From contig CAJQUW010005558.1 of assembly GCA_907163375.1 (NCBI GenBank), positions 62,001 to 126,000 on the forward strand: a stretch of 64,000 bases of DNA. Reading direction: 5' to 3'. The translations under genes were made by a program, and so were the position numbers. The notes under the pieces were generated by a model. That model did no database searches, was not told where the DNA came from, and saw nothing but the letters and a program-made list of their open reading frames with translations. Shown here piece after piece: positions 49,701 to 57,531 of the stretch (position 1 is its first letter; each line of letters opens with the position of its first letter). Source of the DNA: Prostheceraeus crozeri (Eukaryota; Platyhelminthes; Polycladida; Euryleptidae).

Positions 49701-52700
49701 ACATTTTATTCATTCAACATCAATGTGAGTACAGTGCATGTACTGTACATATATTAGCCGGTGGCAAGCACTTATATGGCAACCTTCTGTCTGAAATGAA
49801 GTCTTAAATAATATTCTAATGCGAAATCATTTAATTGAATTGAGATTATTTTTGACACATGGGATCGCGCTCGGTGCCAAACGAAATGGAGACTGATTTA
49901 TTCGATGTTGGTCAGAATAGCATATGGTAGATACTTTGTCTTGTCTACTTCGACGAAGTGGTCAGCACATACACGACTACGCTTATTCCTTCTGTCCTAT
50001 GCTTCGGCAGCATATATTTAACGAGGAAGTTTTTGTTTGGAATCTGTAGAAGCTTATCAGAATTCTTTAGTACCTTTACTTATAGGATTGGCTACATCGT
50101 ACAGTATTGGCATTGTTGGCATATCCGAAGTAGCCAAGAGACAACAGCGTACCATTCTTACAACGAACTTGAAATGAATCTCCCGATGAAAATGTAAAAC
50201 GGTGTGCTTGCACTTTAATGATTATTCGTCATTGAACGTGATTGAAAAATGCAATTCATGCATCTGTGCGTCTTATCTGACGCTTGCCTGCACGCTTCCA
50301 TCCTTCTCACATATTATCGTCCCAACGCACAGATCACTAATGACGTCACCACGTATTTTCAGTTAGCTCTAGCAACTTAACGAAGCAACTTTCATGCCGA
50401 GAATCATGTCGAATGACTTCTCTTCCAACGTACATGCGATTAGGTCATGCTAAAAGAACATCCGGAGTGTACCTTTAAGGATTGTGTGCTTTAACAAAAT
50501 CATTTCATTTTATTTTTCTTTGCACTAAAAGTATGCATTTACCGTAGAACCTCTATTTGAACGGCACCTCTAATACAGCGGCAGTCTAGAGGAGTTGAAA
50601 AATTGAATGGCACTCTCTAATTGAACGTCGCCTCTAATTTAACGACACTTTGATGAATTCATCTCCTACATCAATTACATGACTGAAATAATCTTCTGCA
50701 AAACGTGTAAAACAGGAAAATAGTTTGCAGAATGCTATGGAGCTATTTTTAGAGGCTGGGAAGTTCCATTCAATGGAGTTGCATCGTATTTATGCAATAT
50801 CGTATATGATCATCAAGTCATTCAAAGGATGCGGACTGACCAACGCTCTCGACGGCTCGGAGGATTGCCAGATCCATTGTTTCAAGCCAGACTCTGACGG
50901 TCCAATTCAGACTGGTTTGCAACTTCTTCGGCAAGCCCGAGCCAATTCTGGTGTCGAACGTGGAATCAATCAGAACTTTGACGATGATGCTGATGGTGAT
51001 GCGAATGACGAGGACAGCTACAACAGCGACGTGTCACTTGATTTTCATTAGTGAGTTTGTGATTTCCAACCAGTAACCTGTGTTTGTTAACTTTTGTCAA
51101 ATAGATCTATGCAGAGTTCTTATGTTACATGTTTCCGCTTTTCATCTATAAAATTTACAGATTTAAGATAAAATTTACTGAAAATTTCATCTCTTAATTC
51201 TGATCAGCTAGTCGAAAAATAGAACGGCACTCTCTAATTGAACGGCAGTGCGGGGAAAGGTTTGAAAAATAGAGCGGCATGCCGTTCAAATAGTTTTACG
51301 GTAGATTATCTTGTCGGGCAGCGCATCGATAATTTGTCCTTCTCTCTGCTGCCGTCCCGCGATGTCCTATCAGCTCTTGATCACATGATCCACAGTTGAT
51401 TGGTGATCGGACTTGTGCGTTGCCTGATCTTGACTTCCATTCTCTGTAATTTGAACAATTCCCTCGACCCCGAAAATTCGTGATAAATTTTTAACACATG
51501 AACATCGGATCAAGCTCCCTATTAGTATTCATTAGCTCCAAATGCATTTTACAAAGTATGCTCGTCCCCTGATTAACTGAAGCGGAATAGATGGTTAACA
51601 GATAGGTCTACATGTAATTGTCAGACATGTAGAAGATTTTATTACCATTATAAAAGCTGTTTACGTTTGACGAAAAGACTATGCGTCCAAGATTCGTTCA
51701 GGAGGCAAAATTCACAAACATTCTGGAATAGATGAATAAGAAGATACCACTTCGGCAAGAGAAGACTGCAGCAATAACCGGAAGAGAAGACTCCAGCAGA
51801 CTCCATATTGAAATAGGCCTATGATATCTTCCTTACGTGGCTTTATGTTCGAAACATTGAAGCATGTGATATTTATTGATAAAAAAACAAGCAAGAACTG
51901 ACACAAGTTGATGTTGTATCACCGATAGAAAAACAGGAATAAAAAAACGGAGATATACAAAACAAGTAATTAAATCAAAAACTACTTGATATTGCAAAAC
52001 TTAGATATACACATAATTCAATTTCAATTAGCAGTATCTACATGCTTGTTCTTAAATAATTATTGACATTGACAGTACGATGGATGTTTCTGTTATAAAA
52101 ACATGCATCTTAAGCATAGAAATAAAACAATCTAACTATAAAACAGATAATTACATCAAGACAATCTTGTCGCACAATCTCGATTACAAAAATTAAACAT
52201 GCATTTGCATCAATAATACAGCAGAAGCTAACAATAATCTAAGTATTAACTCTCGCAATTTTAACACAAAATTTGCACGTGGTCGGAAAATTTTAAGAAT
52301 AGTTACCGCTTACCTTACAGAATGCGTCATTTCACACACTCTTTTTCATCTCTTCTCATTAGCTCTACGACGCAGCACATTTAGACAGAATTAGAAGTTG
52401 CATACGTACTTTGCTGAACTTCAGCTTTCACTGCTTTACTGTCTGCCATTGGCCGCAGGTCAATACTGTTGGTAATGTTGAAGTATTTGAAGATACTTAA
52501 CATATTATATGGAGGCGAATTGAATAATAGGCTAACATAAGTTGCCCAACGATCAATTTTACGTCAGCAAAAAGCTGTGTGTAATGCTGATACTTTCCCT
52601 GCTTTCTAGATCTTGAAGTGTTCAAGTGATGGTCTTTTTCTGCTCCGTAGCCAAACTAAGTTCTGTGTTTATTTTCAACAACTTTGCTCGAGAAAGCTGT

Positions 52701-55700
52701 TTGCGTTTCACAATTTCATGGAGTTCTGAAATTGTATCTTGAAGCTGTCCCCCGTCACATCGATGGTTGATTTATTTTTTGCTATTGTATAGAAACTTCA
52801 TTCATACGGTATCTACTCCGTCAAGCTCTTTCAATGTTTTCTTAGCGATAGTTTTTCAACCTACTTTTCTCATCACAAGTGCTACGTTGCACTTTTGAAT
52901 GAAAGCGACAATGAATTGGTAGTTTTGATGTTTATGGGATGTCTACCCGAATGCAAGAGTCCCTGATTGTGCGAAGCTCCATGACCGTTTATTAGTCCAG
53001 GGAATCCCTTTGAACATCCAAGATGACTTTATTCAGTTAAAAGTAACTGATTCAGAGGCCGCATAACCGTGACTAGGAGCCAGTACAAATTTTGCTAGGT
53101 TTAATTAAGACACGTAGGCCTACTTTGGATTTCTGAATTCGTCCGTGATTTTTGATACCTCTTCCCATTATTGATTGATTCTTCTTTGTCCTGATGATCC
53201 TTCAATGAAATAATTAAATGCTCATCATCAACAGGTTTCCAGATCTTTTGAGTCCTTCCTCGAAATTCATTCTGTGACGAAGAAAGGCAATGAAACGACG
53301 GATGATTGGTTTCAAGCTGAAAGAGTCTCCATTCATTCTTCGAAATTCGTTCTGTGACACAGATGGACAATGAAACGACGGAATAGGCCCTTACTGGTTT
53401 CAAGCTGACACAGTCTCTATTCATTCCTCATTTCATCGCAGGCATCTTCTTTTGATCCAGTTCCTATTTGTTCAGCGGAACGCGGAAAGGCAACGTTCAA
53501 AACAGACTTCAGTAGCTCCAGAATTAAAAGGAATAAACGGAATATTAAGGATTACGATTTCGGATCAAGACAGTTATTCGAGTGAAGCATGGTTGCGTTT
53601 TTAGGAACGTCGAATCAAAGGGAGGAGACTTTGTAGGTTGATCAAGAAGACACCAACACAAGTAGGCCTATACTTGAATTTCTCCGTCACTTTCACGGAC
53701 TTCATTATTCAATAAATGCGACTAGGTTTTAGTTCCAATATCATCTTCCTGGCAAGCTTTCTATTTTCAGGAAACAATTCAATTCATTCAAGATTTCTAT
53801 TCACTTACATGCGTTCATGAACACAGCCTATTTACCAAGTTCTCGTCACTGTCATTCTCAATTCACACTATCATCTCTTCTCGTTTTCTAACCAGTCATT
53901 TTTATTCGATGTCTACTACTTCAATTTCTATAATTCGTCACTGTCTGCCTCGATGTGATCTGCTGCCGTGATCTGATCTACTATTGTGAACAGACTGCAT
54001 CCACATTTGTCTACCAATCAATAGGGAATGTTTTTACCGTGTATCAGAAATTCGGAATAGTTTCAATAATTGAAATTGATATCCGTAATTGCACGCGGGA
54101 GGATTTTCATTTTGCATAATCAAATCCAAAAGATTTGCTATATACCATCATCAATTCGATTGTTGTAGGCCCTGGCGTTTTGAATAATCATATTGTAGCC
54201 GTAATAAGGTGGTTTTCTCGGTTGAGTTTCGTACCATCACGGAGCAAGCGACCTATATTATGTTCTCGCTATAACTTACGCTCCCTTACCCGAAAATAGT
54301 GTTCCCCTACCGATGCGCCTTGTAGGCTACTATTTCGCAACAGATCTGCATATGCACTCATTAGAATACTCGAGTGCGCACCGTGAAGACAACGATTCTC
54401 GCGAGACGTAGCGGGTGTGTGACAGCATAGTTTATGCTTCAATTTGTTTCCTCATGGCAGCTGAAAGCCAGGATTACTTCGAATTTAGGATCAGCGGGTA
54501 AACATAAAGCAGGGTTTTCTCGAATATCTTCCATCACAGAAAGAATTGAAAAGTAAATTATCCAGTCAACTGACCACTGCAAGCGGATCGAAGGTGTTCT
54601 CTAAAATGGGTCTACCTAGTCATCTTGGCTTTCGTCAATTAGCATTTTGAGAAATTCTTGCTGAAGTTCCAAAGAAAAGAGCCTCTGATTTATGACTAGC
54701 ATGCAGCATTGAGATCTCTGTCAGAACTGAAGTTTTTACAAAGTTGTCGGCAGGATCGGACAAGACGCAGAAGATATTGAAGTTTCTTGCGAATGCAAAA
54801 ATTGATCTTGAAATCCATCAATTTTTGCATTCACAAGAAACTTCAATATTGTACTCAACCTAAAGATACGAATTGATTGCAAAATGCGATTTATCGACTT
54901 GTTTGCTTTCACAATTCACACAATTCAACTGATGCCAAGGGCCGCTATGCAGAGATAGAGCTGAAGAAAAACAGCGACGTTCTTTAGCTGTATATCAAAG
55001 TATATACAAACGATCAGCAGTCAAGCGTTATGATCACACATTTCGAAAGTCATCCTTTGCTTCCCCACATCCAAGGAAGATCATAAAGAACTCCATGTCA
55101 TGCTACTTAGTTGCAGCTGAATTTGCACAGTAAATCAGTTGCAACTTCGAGAGAGAAACATATTTTACTATCCGTCGAAGCAACATTTAGCTATTTGGTC
55201 AGGGACATCAGCAGAAAAAAGTTCACACAATTGAACATATTTCTGTGACAATTTTCAATAAGCACTTATCATTTTGATATGGAATACCGTCACACCGGTA
55301 GCATACCGAACCACAATAATTTTCTTCAAGTTTCTAGCCAAACAAAAATCTTTTTTCTCGGCATGATAACCTATAGTAGTACTATCAAAGGAAGATAAGA
55401 AACAATGGAAATCATTCAGAAAAAAGACCGAAGAATAACGCTGACGGTGATCAGATCTCAACGCTCTTAACCATACTCGTAAAATGCGGGATCGGTTCGG
55501 TTCGATTAACACAATTGACAGTCGCTCGAATGTGCCAGCTTTCAAAAAACAGCCTGTCTCCCGAACGAGATTCCTGTGCGATCACTTGAGAATTCCACCA
55601 GTCAATTGGTACCTAGACTCTTCGTCGGCATGCAAAGCAATGCTGACTTATCGAATTGCCATGCTGACTCGTGCTGTTTTATTCTTGCGTTCAGTGCGTT

Positions 55701-56990
55701 GTTTATTTGACCAATACCGGAGTGCCGTATAATGTCTGTCAGTCATTACAATTGACTGTGTACCGGGTACACAACGTCATTCCTTTTGCTTTCTGGAGGG
55801 CGATTTTCAGGAAGGCCGAAATAATAACCGATCGATTCTGTCCGTCACATTTCGTACTTAAGGTACGATTGTTGTCCGTTCCACATCCTCTTTTCTGGTC
55901 TCAAAAAGCTTATGTCCAAGATAGGGGCCCAACTATTCCCTGAGAAGCTCTATGAATCTCATTGCGCTCCTCATACGCGGTTGCCGCGTCTGAGAAATCA
56001 GTGGAAGTTCTATCAAATACTGCACCGGTAAACTTCTAACCGCTGACTTTTAAGATCTGGTGGAAGTGATGATGCGAAGAGAGACCAAAATATGTCCATC
56101 AGTATATCAGTGTGAGCATGCTTCCAAAACACTATGAGATATCATTGTTCGGCAGATGTTGAACCACTACGTCAAGACAGACAGACCATGCAACATAATC
56201 TTCCAAATCCAAAGGAAAATTGATTGACGATTCTGTGGAGTTGATGCAGGCAAAGAAATATTGAATTTCATCCTATGAAAAAAATCACAAACGTATCGTC
56301 CACAAATCGTTTACTACTTCGAACATAAAAAATCGGATTGACCAGGATAATATTCTCAACGTCTTCCATAATAAGATTGACTACCGTACTAGAGAAGAAA
56401 CAAGTGACCTCATCACACATTTCTTGTGATATAGTTTGTAATATAGGCCTACTCATTGACAAATGAATTAAGTAGACTACCATCAAACCTCAGCAACTCA
56501 ATGAAGTAAGCAACTGTTGAAGATGTACGCTCGTTGAGATGTGAATTAATTTCCAATATTTCTTATGCCATTCCTCTGGCAGTTCTCCGGGTGCTCGAGT
56601 AAACACTTAAAATAGAAATACATTACCAATTCGTAATCCTGTCCAATAATGGGATCGTATGATTTGAAGCATTGTTACTTTGACCAAGACTTGTTGTCCG
56701 TACTGAACCAAATTAGTTTATTACCTTCGTTATTGAGTGAACACAAATTGGATGCCTTAATTCAGAGTAAACAACCAGCACTACGGTTCTAAATGAAGCA
56801 TATAGATAATTCTCTAGTTAATGACGAGCATAATACCATCAAATTAAACGATTGCTGAATTCACACATGGAAACTACGATTTTATTAAGACACACACAAT
56901 TATGCAAGCCATCAAAAATTTCCAACATATAACACCGATGCAAATTTCATACAAACCTGGTTTAGGAGGACGTGGTGGAAGCCTACTCAT
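13515..56990 (-). CDS. OSTF1: OSTF1 orthologue (SH3-ankyrin adaptor), exons 1-4 of the gene
   Basis: Coding exons 56957-56990, 45374-45420, 42241-42358 and 13515-13714 join in consistent phases (1, 0, 1) into about 133 residues. They start [12 protein letters not shown], run through [14 protein letters not shown] and [16 protein letters not shown] into [11 protein letters not shown], and then enter ankyrin repeats (DAAKRGN..., [18 protein letters not shown]). Remembered human OSTF1 aligns without gaps over this length. The SH3 domain covers about residues 13-66 (ALYDY-like AVYTY, the acidic [12 protein letters not shown] loop, the WW pair and the SNY end). The protein is a small cytoplasmic adaptor of about 214 residues in vertebrates, linked to Src-family signalling. 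The remaining ~80 residues are not found to the left. Introns hold most of the transposons in the window. Confidence 0.9.
14019..14243. repeat. Inverted flank of PLE 2, left arm
   Basis: This ~225-bp stretch is the reverse complement of 15569-15790 with few mismatches (for example both arms contain cgtcatgtagtttgcagctc and acacggagctgattga). The right arm is part of the PLE reverse-transcriptase reading; this left copy lies beyond the element's 3' end in opposite orientation. Penelope-type insertions are known for such inverted partial copies. Confidence 0.85.
14739..14777 (-). ncRNA. Degenerate hammerhead-like motif at PLE 2 tail
   Basis: On the minus strand it reads tggca-cagaggca-gcgacttggtcgc-gaaacgta-tgcca. 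Outer stem ggca/tgcc, a 5-bp stem gcgac/gtcgc with a 3-base loop, and then GAAAC. The layout and position (just after the endonuclease stop) parallel the motif at 13084-13123. The CUGAUGA core is poorly kept, so it is probably inactive or not a true hammerhead. Confidence 0.3.
15569..15790. repeat. Inverted flank of PLE 2, right arm
   Basis: Pairs with 14019-14243 in inverted orientation. Its inner half is readable as RT-tail coding sequence of PLE 2. Confidence 0.85.
15791..18822. other. Intronic stretch; one dispersed repeat, no gene
   Basis: OSTF1 intron 3. Apart from the repeat at 16830-17037, nothing with recognisable coding or RNA similarity was found. Confidence 0.4.
16830..17037 (+). 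repeat. Diverged copy of a dispersed repeat also found at 28.9, 34.0 and 41.1 kb
   Basis: Shared blocks include gaaatcatcaaatgaac, gcctgctac(t)ttct, ccaacattatggagaaa, ctgaattcttcgaatctg and ggcaatcgaagcacttt. These also occur at 41105-41330 and 28925-29125 (both inverted relative to this copy) and at 33955-34200 (same orientation). This copy has many substitutions, unlike the indel-type differences among the other three. It is therefore an independent older insertion. No terminal repeats were identified. Confidence 0.75.
18823..20478 (+). mobile_element. Tc1-like DNA transposon, nearly intact
   Basis: TA flanks both ends (18821-18822 and 20479-20480). The tips are cagctatggcc at the left and the reverse complement cagctatggct at the right; after these 10 bases the inverted match is weak. 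A length of 1656 bp fits Tc1 elements. The tip starts with CAG as in many members. The interior carries one transposase reading with a single frame change, so the element is relatively young. Confidence 0.85.
19359..20347 (+). pseudogene. Tc1 transposase (DD34E type), one frameshift
   Basis: The likely start is the Met at 19359 ([10 protein letters not shown]). Residues 1-110: paired helix-turn-helix with [20 protein letters not shown] and the [12 protein letters not shown] hook, then SYRPLRKPL. Near 19690 the frame shifts by one base. The second frame continues without a stop ([31 protein letters not shown]) to [11 protein letters not shown] and [12 protein letters not shown], and ends at TAA after RHVRY. 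The catalytic residues are the Asp in PDDT (usual SDES), the Asp in HDGAPCH and the Glu in NPIENLW, 34 residues after the second Asp. The total, about 330 residues, is family-typical. Apart from the one frame change it looks complete. Confidence 0.9.
20487..21289. other. No gene seen
   Basis: Intronic AT-rich sequence. TAGGCCTA overlaps the right TA flank of the Tc1 element (20479-20486). Confidence 0.35.
21290..21490 (+). mobile_element. tRNA-derived SINE
   Basis: A Pol III promoter is visible: box A-like tggcacagtggctaagtgc (from 21300) and box B-like aggtcgagccc (21344-21354), spaced as in a tRNA. A non-tRNA body follows with cggcaggaagggcatccggac and ends near agtttcattgtagtg. The tRNA part does not fold into a clean functional tRNA, so it is a SINE head and not a tRNA gene. 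A diverged 3' copy lies at 21770-21870. Confidence 0.75.
21770..21870 (+). mobile_element. SINE 3' fragment, diverged copy
   Basis: It shares cgacaggaaggacatccgg, actagaagcatcacaacg, aagtctgactatgt and gtgacgttgaagtttcatt with the body and tail of the SINE at 21290-21490. The tRNA-like head is missing. Confidence 0.65.
21871..25454. other. Intronic stretch without gene
   Basis: Several short open frames at 22197-23019 (minus) and 24433-24669 (plus) have no family resemblance that I can name and no conserved neighbours. At 24395-24440 'ggtggccttgcggttagaggg' resembles a SINE box A region, without a box B. Otherwise nothing was seen. Confidence 0.35.
26054..28383. mobile_element. Unit with about 450-bp inverted ends enclosing a LINE scrap
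   Basis: 26054-26510 and 27955-28383 are imperfect inverted copies. Examples are aagtatttcttcactataattgg against its reverse at 28360-28383, and 'actactggggtgacgt' against 'acgtcaccccagtagtag'. The arms start AAGTATTTCTTCA. The 1.4 kb between them contains part of a LINE and no transposase that I can recognise. It may be a non-autonomous foldback-type transposon; no clear target duplication was found. Confidence 0.6.
26733..27430 (+). mobile_element. LINE remnant, RT C-terminal end with ATG-repeat tail
   Basis: 26733-26900 reads [20 protein letters not shown] and [20 protein letters not shown], a classic LINE ORF2 block. After frame changes come [15 protein letters not shown], then near the end RGHLES.GRKH and '[20 protein letters not shown]', corresponding to the WEETVR...GLCEEDA..RARWR.AIRGNRP tail of the family. 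It ends in a short (ATG)n run at 27388-27406. Several frame changes and stops are present. An inverted copy lies at 36790-37530 as part of the palindrome. Confidence 0.75.
30122..30249 (-). pseudogene. OSTF1: Damaged copy of OSTF1 exon 3 (left palindrome arm)
   Basis: Same orientation as the true exon 3. The SH3-coding sequence is recognisable (ccaactcttgctctcccacc, gtaaattagatca), but several one-base insertions break the frame and the donor reads gttaag. The same kind of insertions also fills the surrounding intron sequence, so the damage looks like sequence error or neutral duplicate, not selection. Confidence 0.85.
30950..32220 (-). mobile_element. Mariner-like element, copy at the palindrome centre
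   Basis: TA-flanked, with tips tacgtggt...acgtcaaaaagtatccg and the inverted ...cggatactttttttgactgtcaccacgta. It is the same element as 43001-44172, with about 100 extra scattered bases. The flanks on both sides are the same sequence in opposite orientation (cagcatgta on the left, tacatgctg on the right). This makes the element the axis of the palindrome. Confidence 0.85.
32870..32988 (+). pseudogene. OSTF1: Damaged inverted copy of OSTF1 exon 3
   Basis: The acceptor (ttccttaacag) and donor (ATG|gtaagttaag) are recognisable and the sequence between is exon 3 with a few small changes, including frame-breaking ones in its first half. The second half reads [15 protein letters not shown] intact. 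It lies on the strand opposite to the gene. Confidence 0.88.
34021..34080. repeat. 60-bp G tract inserted in palindrome arm
   Basis: Almost pure G with a few T or C. The other copies read ataatgatcggaacgaccaacatt at this place, without any G run. A purely G insertion in one of three copies points to a base-calling artefact. Confidence 0.9.
34745..36150. repeat. Two to three noisy copies of the long-TIR end
   Basis: 34745-35125, 35135-35530 and 35970-36150 repeat the same segment (for example 'cagcatcagctatctactactgg' versus a version with scattered extra bases). The left arm has only one copy at this place (28000-28383). The second copy is much noisier than the first. Confidence 0.8.
35632..35970 (+). 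mobile_element. Tc1/mariner-type end fragment
   Basis: After 'gatata' the sequence starts cagggtggcgcacgtaaacc, followed by 'atgaaatttcgacacatac'. This resembles the start of mariner-superfamily elements (cagggtg...). A possible start MNRILPNEL follows at about 35851. No matching right end is present, and the segment is absent at the corresponding place in the left arm (near 27900). Confidence 0.5.
36790..37530 (-). mobile_element. Inverted copy of the LINE remnant
   Basis: Reverse complement of 26733-27430, with small indels. The minus frame 36845-37057 covers the GNRP-type tail region. Confidence 0.75.
38241..39243 (+). mobile_element. LTR retrotransposon fossil (Ty3/Gypsy-like integrase fragment)
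   Basis: The plus strand shows an integrase core region: a [15 protein letters not shown] block near 38310-38360, and further on a block resembling the YKPSGNGIVE box near 38545-38570. Only part of the integrase end of the pol region is recognisable; gag, RT and LTRs were not found. It is clearly broken and old. It lies between two ~80-bp copies of the same sequence (38161-38240 and 39249-39330) and is missing from the left palindrome arm. Confidence 0.65.
39640..40370. repeat. G/T-rich low-complexity block, probable sequence artefact
   Basis: About 730 bp made almost only of G and T on this strand, with many GGGG runs and almost no C. The corresponding position in the left arm (near 25845) has only a few bases between the sequences that match on either side (attgagtttcttcctgtgg before, tgtaccaaga after). 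The borders fade gradually into normal sequence. Confidence 0.8.
40590..42998. repeat. Third copy of the exon 3 region; the copy with the intact exon
   Basis: Direct copy of 28385-30948 and inverted copy of 32223-34745. It has fewer stray bases than either and contains the only open exon 3. It is therefore the best candidate for the true locus. Confidence 0.85.
42241..42358 (-). CDS. OSTF1: OSTF1 exon 3 (SH3 domain)
   Basis: Acceptor aaatttccttacag| before 42358 and donor TATG|gtaagt after 42241. The exon is 118 bp: 39 codons plus one base, starting in phase 0 and ending in phase 1. It encodes [20 protein letters not shown], then [19 protein letters not shown]. This is the main part of the SH3 fold: acidic RT loop, WW pair that forms the ligand groove, and the conserved PSNY end. 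It matches vertebrate OSTF1 without gaps. Two damaged copies exist at 30122-30249 and 32870-32988. Confidence 0.96.
43001..44172 (-). mobile_element. Mariner-like element with long inverted ends, internally deleted
   Basis: The tips tacgtggtgacgtcaaaaag and the inverted ...tttttgacgccaccacgta are continued by inverted repeats of about 240-262 bp (43001-43262 and 43933-44172). These include tatccggactcgatatgaaag and gcttcaatcacccattctttg. TA flanks the left end. The interior carries the 5' half of a transposase on the minus strand. Length is 1.17 kb. The long TIRs are unusual for a classic mariner (about 30 bp) and even include sequence read as the end of the open frame. Confidence 0.85.
43169..43790 (-). 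pseudogene. Mariner-family transposase, N-terminal half
   Basis: The first part (43600-43760) reads [19 protein letters not shown], then [20 protein letters not shown] and FWISEFKNG, the mariner helix-turn-helix domain, with one frame change. The second frame (43169-43480) reads [20 protein letters not shown], a second HTH, then [14 protein letters not shown] and [10 protein letters not shown]. The Asp of 'ITEDETPLS' corresponds to the first catalytic Asp in the ITxDETP-type mariner relatives. The rest of the catalytic domain is missing and the frame runs into the terminal repeat. Non-autonomous. Confidence 0.8.
44173..45373. other. Intron 2 sequence, no other feature
   Basis: Unique AT-rich sequence between the mariner and OSTF1 exon 2. 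A short (GAC)n run sits at 45067-45080. Confidence 0.4.
45374..45420 (-). CDS. OSTF1: OSTF1 exon 2 (start of SH3 domain)
   Basis: A 47-bp exon. The acceptor is tcttattccatttcag| before 45420 and the donor is CAAGCT|gtaagt after 45374. The two first bases complete the Gly codon split after exon 1. The following 15 codons read [15 protein letters not shown] and end in phase 0, exactly as exon 3 requires. It corresponds to the QVKVFRALYTFEPRTP segment of vertebrate OSTF1, with the ALYDY-type motif (AVYTY) that opens SH3 domains. It is too short to stand out as an open frame and was found by matching the missing segment. Confidence 0.93.
45731..48800 (-). mobile_element. Non-LTR retrotransposon (CR1/L2-like LINE), nearly complete ORF2
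   Basis: Minus strand. The ORF2 start is probably the Met near 48584 ([20 protein letters not shown]). The AP endonuclease (48350-47855) shows [27 protein letters not shown] and [11 protein letters not shown] linker follows (47580-47356, [14 protein letters not shown]...). The RT has [34 protein letters not shown] and RRQFGF, then [15 protein letters not shown] and the catalytic YADD in [10 protein letters not shown] (46566-46297). The C-terminal part (46274-45768) ends RSLY-stop, followed at once by AATAAAGCATTC and a (TAT)n tail at 45731-45750. At least four frame breaks. It sits in OSTF1 intron 1 in sense orientation. Confidence 0.9.
48801..50541. other. Intron 1 stretch, no gene seen
   Basis: AT-rich sequence without recognisable similarity; a few open frames of 60-80 codons have no family resemblance. 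Confidence 0.35.
50542..51301 (+). mobile_element. Pogo/Tigger-like element, internally deleted (760 bp)
   Basis: TA on both sides (50540-50541, 51302-51303). The left tip is ccgtagaacctctatttgaa and the right tip, reverse-complemented, is ccgtaaaactatttgaacgg; both reach 'gaacggca'. Subterminal repeats of 'cactctctaattgaacg' occur at both ends in inverted orientation. The interior keeps the end of a pogo-type transposase. Confidence 0.85.
50725..51051 (+). pseudogene. Pogo/Tigger transposase, C-terminal fragment
   Basis: A 108-residue open frame. The diagnostic segment is [20 protein letters not shown], the region just after the DDE domain in pogo, Tigger and jerky-like proteins (usually SFR.CGI.NALDG.ED). 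An acidic tail follows ([19 protein letters not shown]). The DNA-binding and catalytic domains are deleted. The frame itself is intact, which suggests a young deletion derivative. Confidence 0.8.
53263..53427. repeat. Tandem duplication, two ~80-bp units
   Basis: Both units contain cgaaattc(a/g)ttctgtgac, caatgaaacgacgga and ggtttcaagctga, ending ctattcattc. They differ by about ten substitutions and an 8-10 bp insertion in the second. Confidence 0.8.
54774..54850. repeat. Hairpin with 33-bp arms, one mismatch
   Basis: atattgaagtttcttgcgaa + tgcaaaaattgat is followed after 10 bases by its reverse complement. The near-perfect match means a recent origin or a kept structure. Confidence 0.85.
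56957..56990 (-). CDS. OSTF1: OSTF1 exon 1 (start codon and Pro-rich leader)
   Basis: ATG at 56990-56988. Eleven codons read [11 protein letters not shown], then the first base of a Gly codon, then donor CCAG|gtttgt. Vertebrate OSTF1 starts MSKPPPKPVKPG, so the Pro/Lys/Arg leader and the split Gly agree. The exon 2 start completes the Gly. No upstream in-frame alternative fits the family. The 5' untranslated region and promoter cannot be placed; no clear TATA box was seen. Confidence 0.88.
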
Positions 56991-57484
56991 GACTGCTTAA
57001 GAAAGTGTACTACTGCTAACAATGCAAGGTACACGGATAATTAGCGATCCAAGGAACAAGAAAGTTCCTCAGTTGTCAGAAATGAAACAGTTTAAATCGA
57101 GAAATTGAAAACATGATAAAGCTCATGCTATTTTGCTTTATTGCAGAAGTAAAGCCAGTTTTCACTACCATTGCAATCTCACACAGTAGATATTCCGGAC
57201 ACTCCACGCGACTTTGTTTCAGCATCTCAACTCTCTTTCATGTTACTTATAGGAAAACAATCAAAAAAGTTAGAGAGCTTCTCTATGATTACATGAGCTT
57301 AATGGTTGAAAATTGGATTGTTGCACATATCCCCTTGAAAATGTCACAGTAACCCTGAGTAACGAATTCATAAAATGTATTGCTCTCATGTCAGAAACAG
57401 CTTCCATTTGGAAAAATTCACTGTCATGAGAAATGATAGGAAAGGACAAATGACACATCCACATGGATGATGAAAACATATAAC

Positions 57485-57531
57485 CATAGACATCGGATAT
57501 CAACACCTAGTTGTTGATGCTCGATGTCTAT
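57485..57531. repeat. Small hairpin, about 22-bp imperfect arms
   Basis: atagacatcg...atcaacacctagttgttgat...cgatgtctat forms a nested palindrome. It is located about 500 bp upstream of OSTF1 exon 1. Confidence 0.6.

Larger units (their letters stand above)
51302..56956. other. Intron 1 stretch with small repeats only
   Basis: No coding or RNA gene recognised apart from the repeats listed separately at 53263-53427 and 54774-54850. TAGGCCTA occurs at 51814, 53115, 53663 and 56444. Confidence 0.35.
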
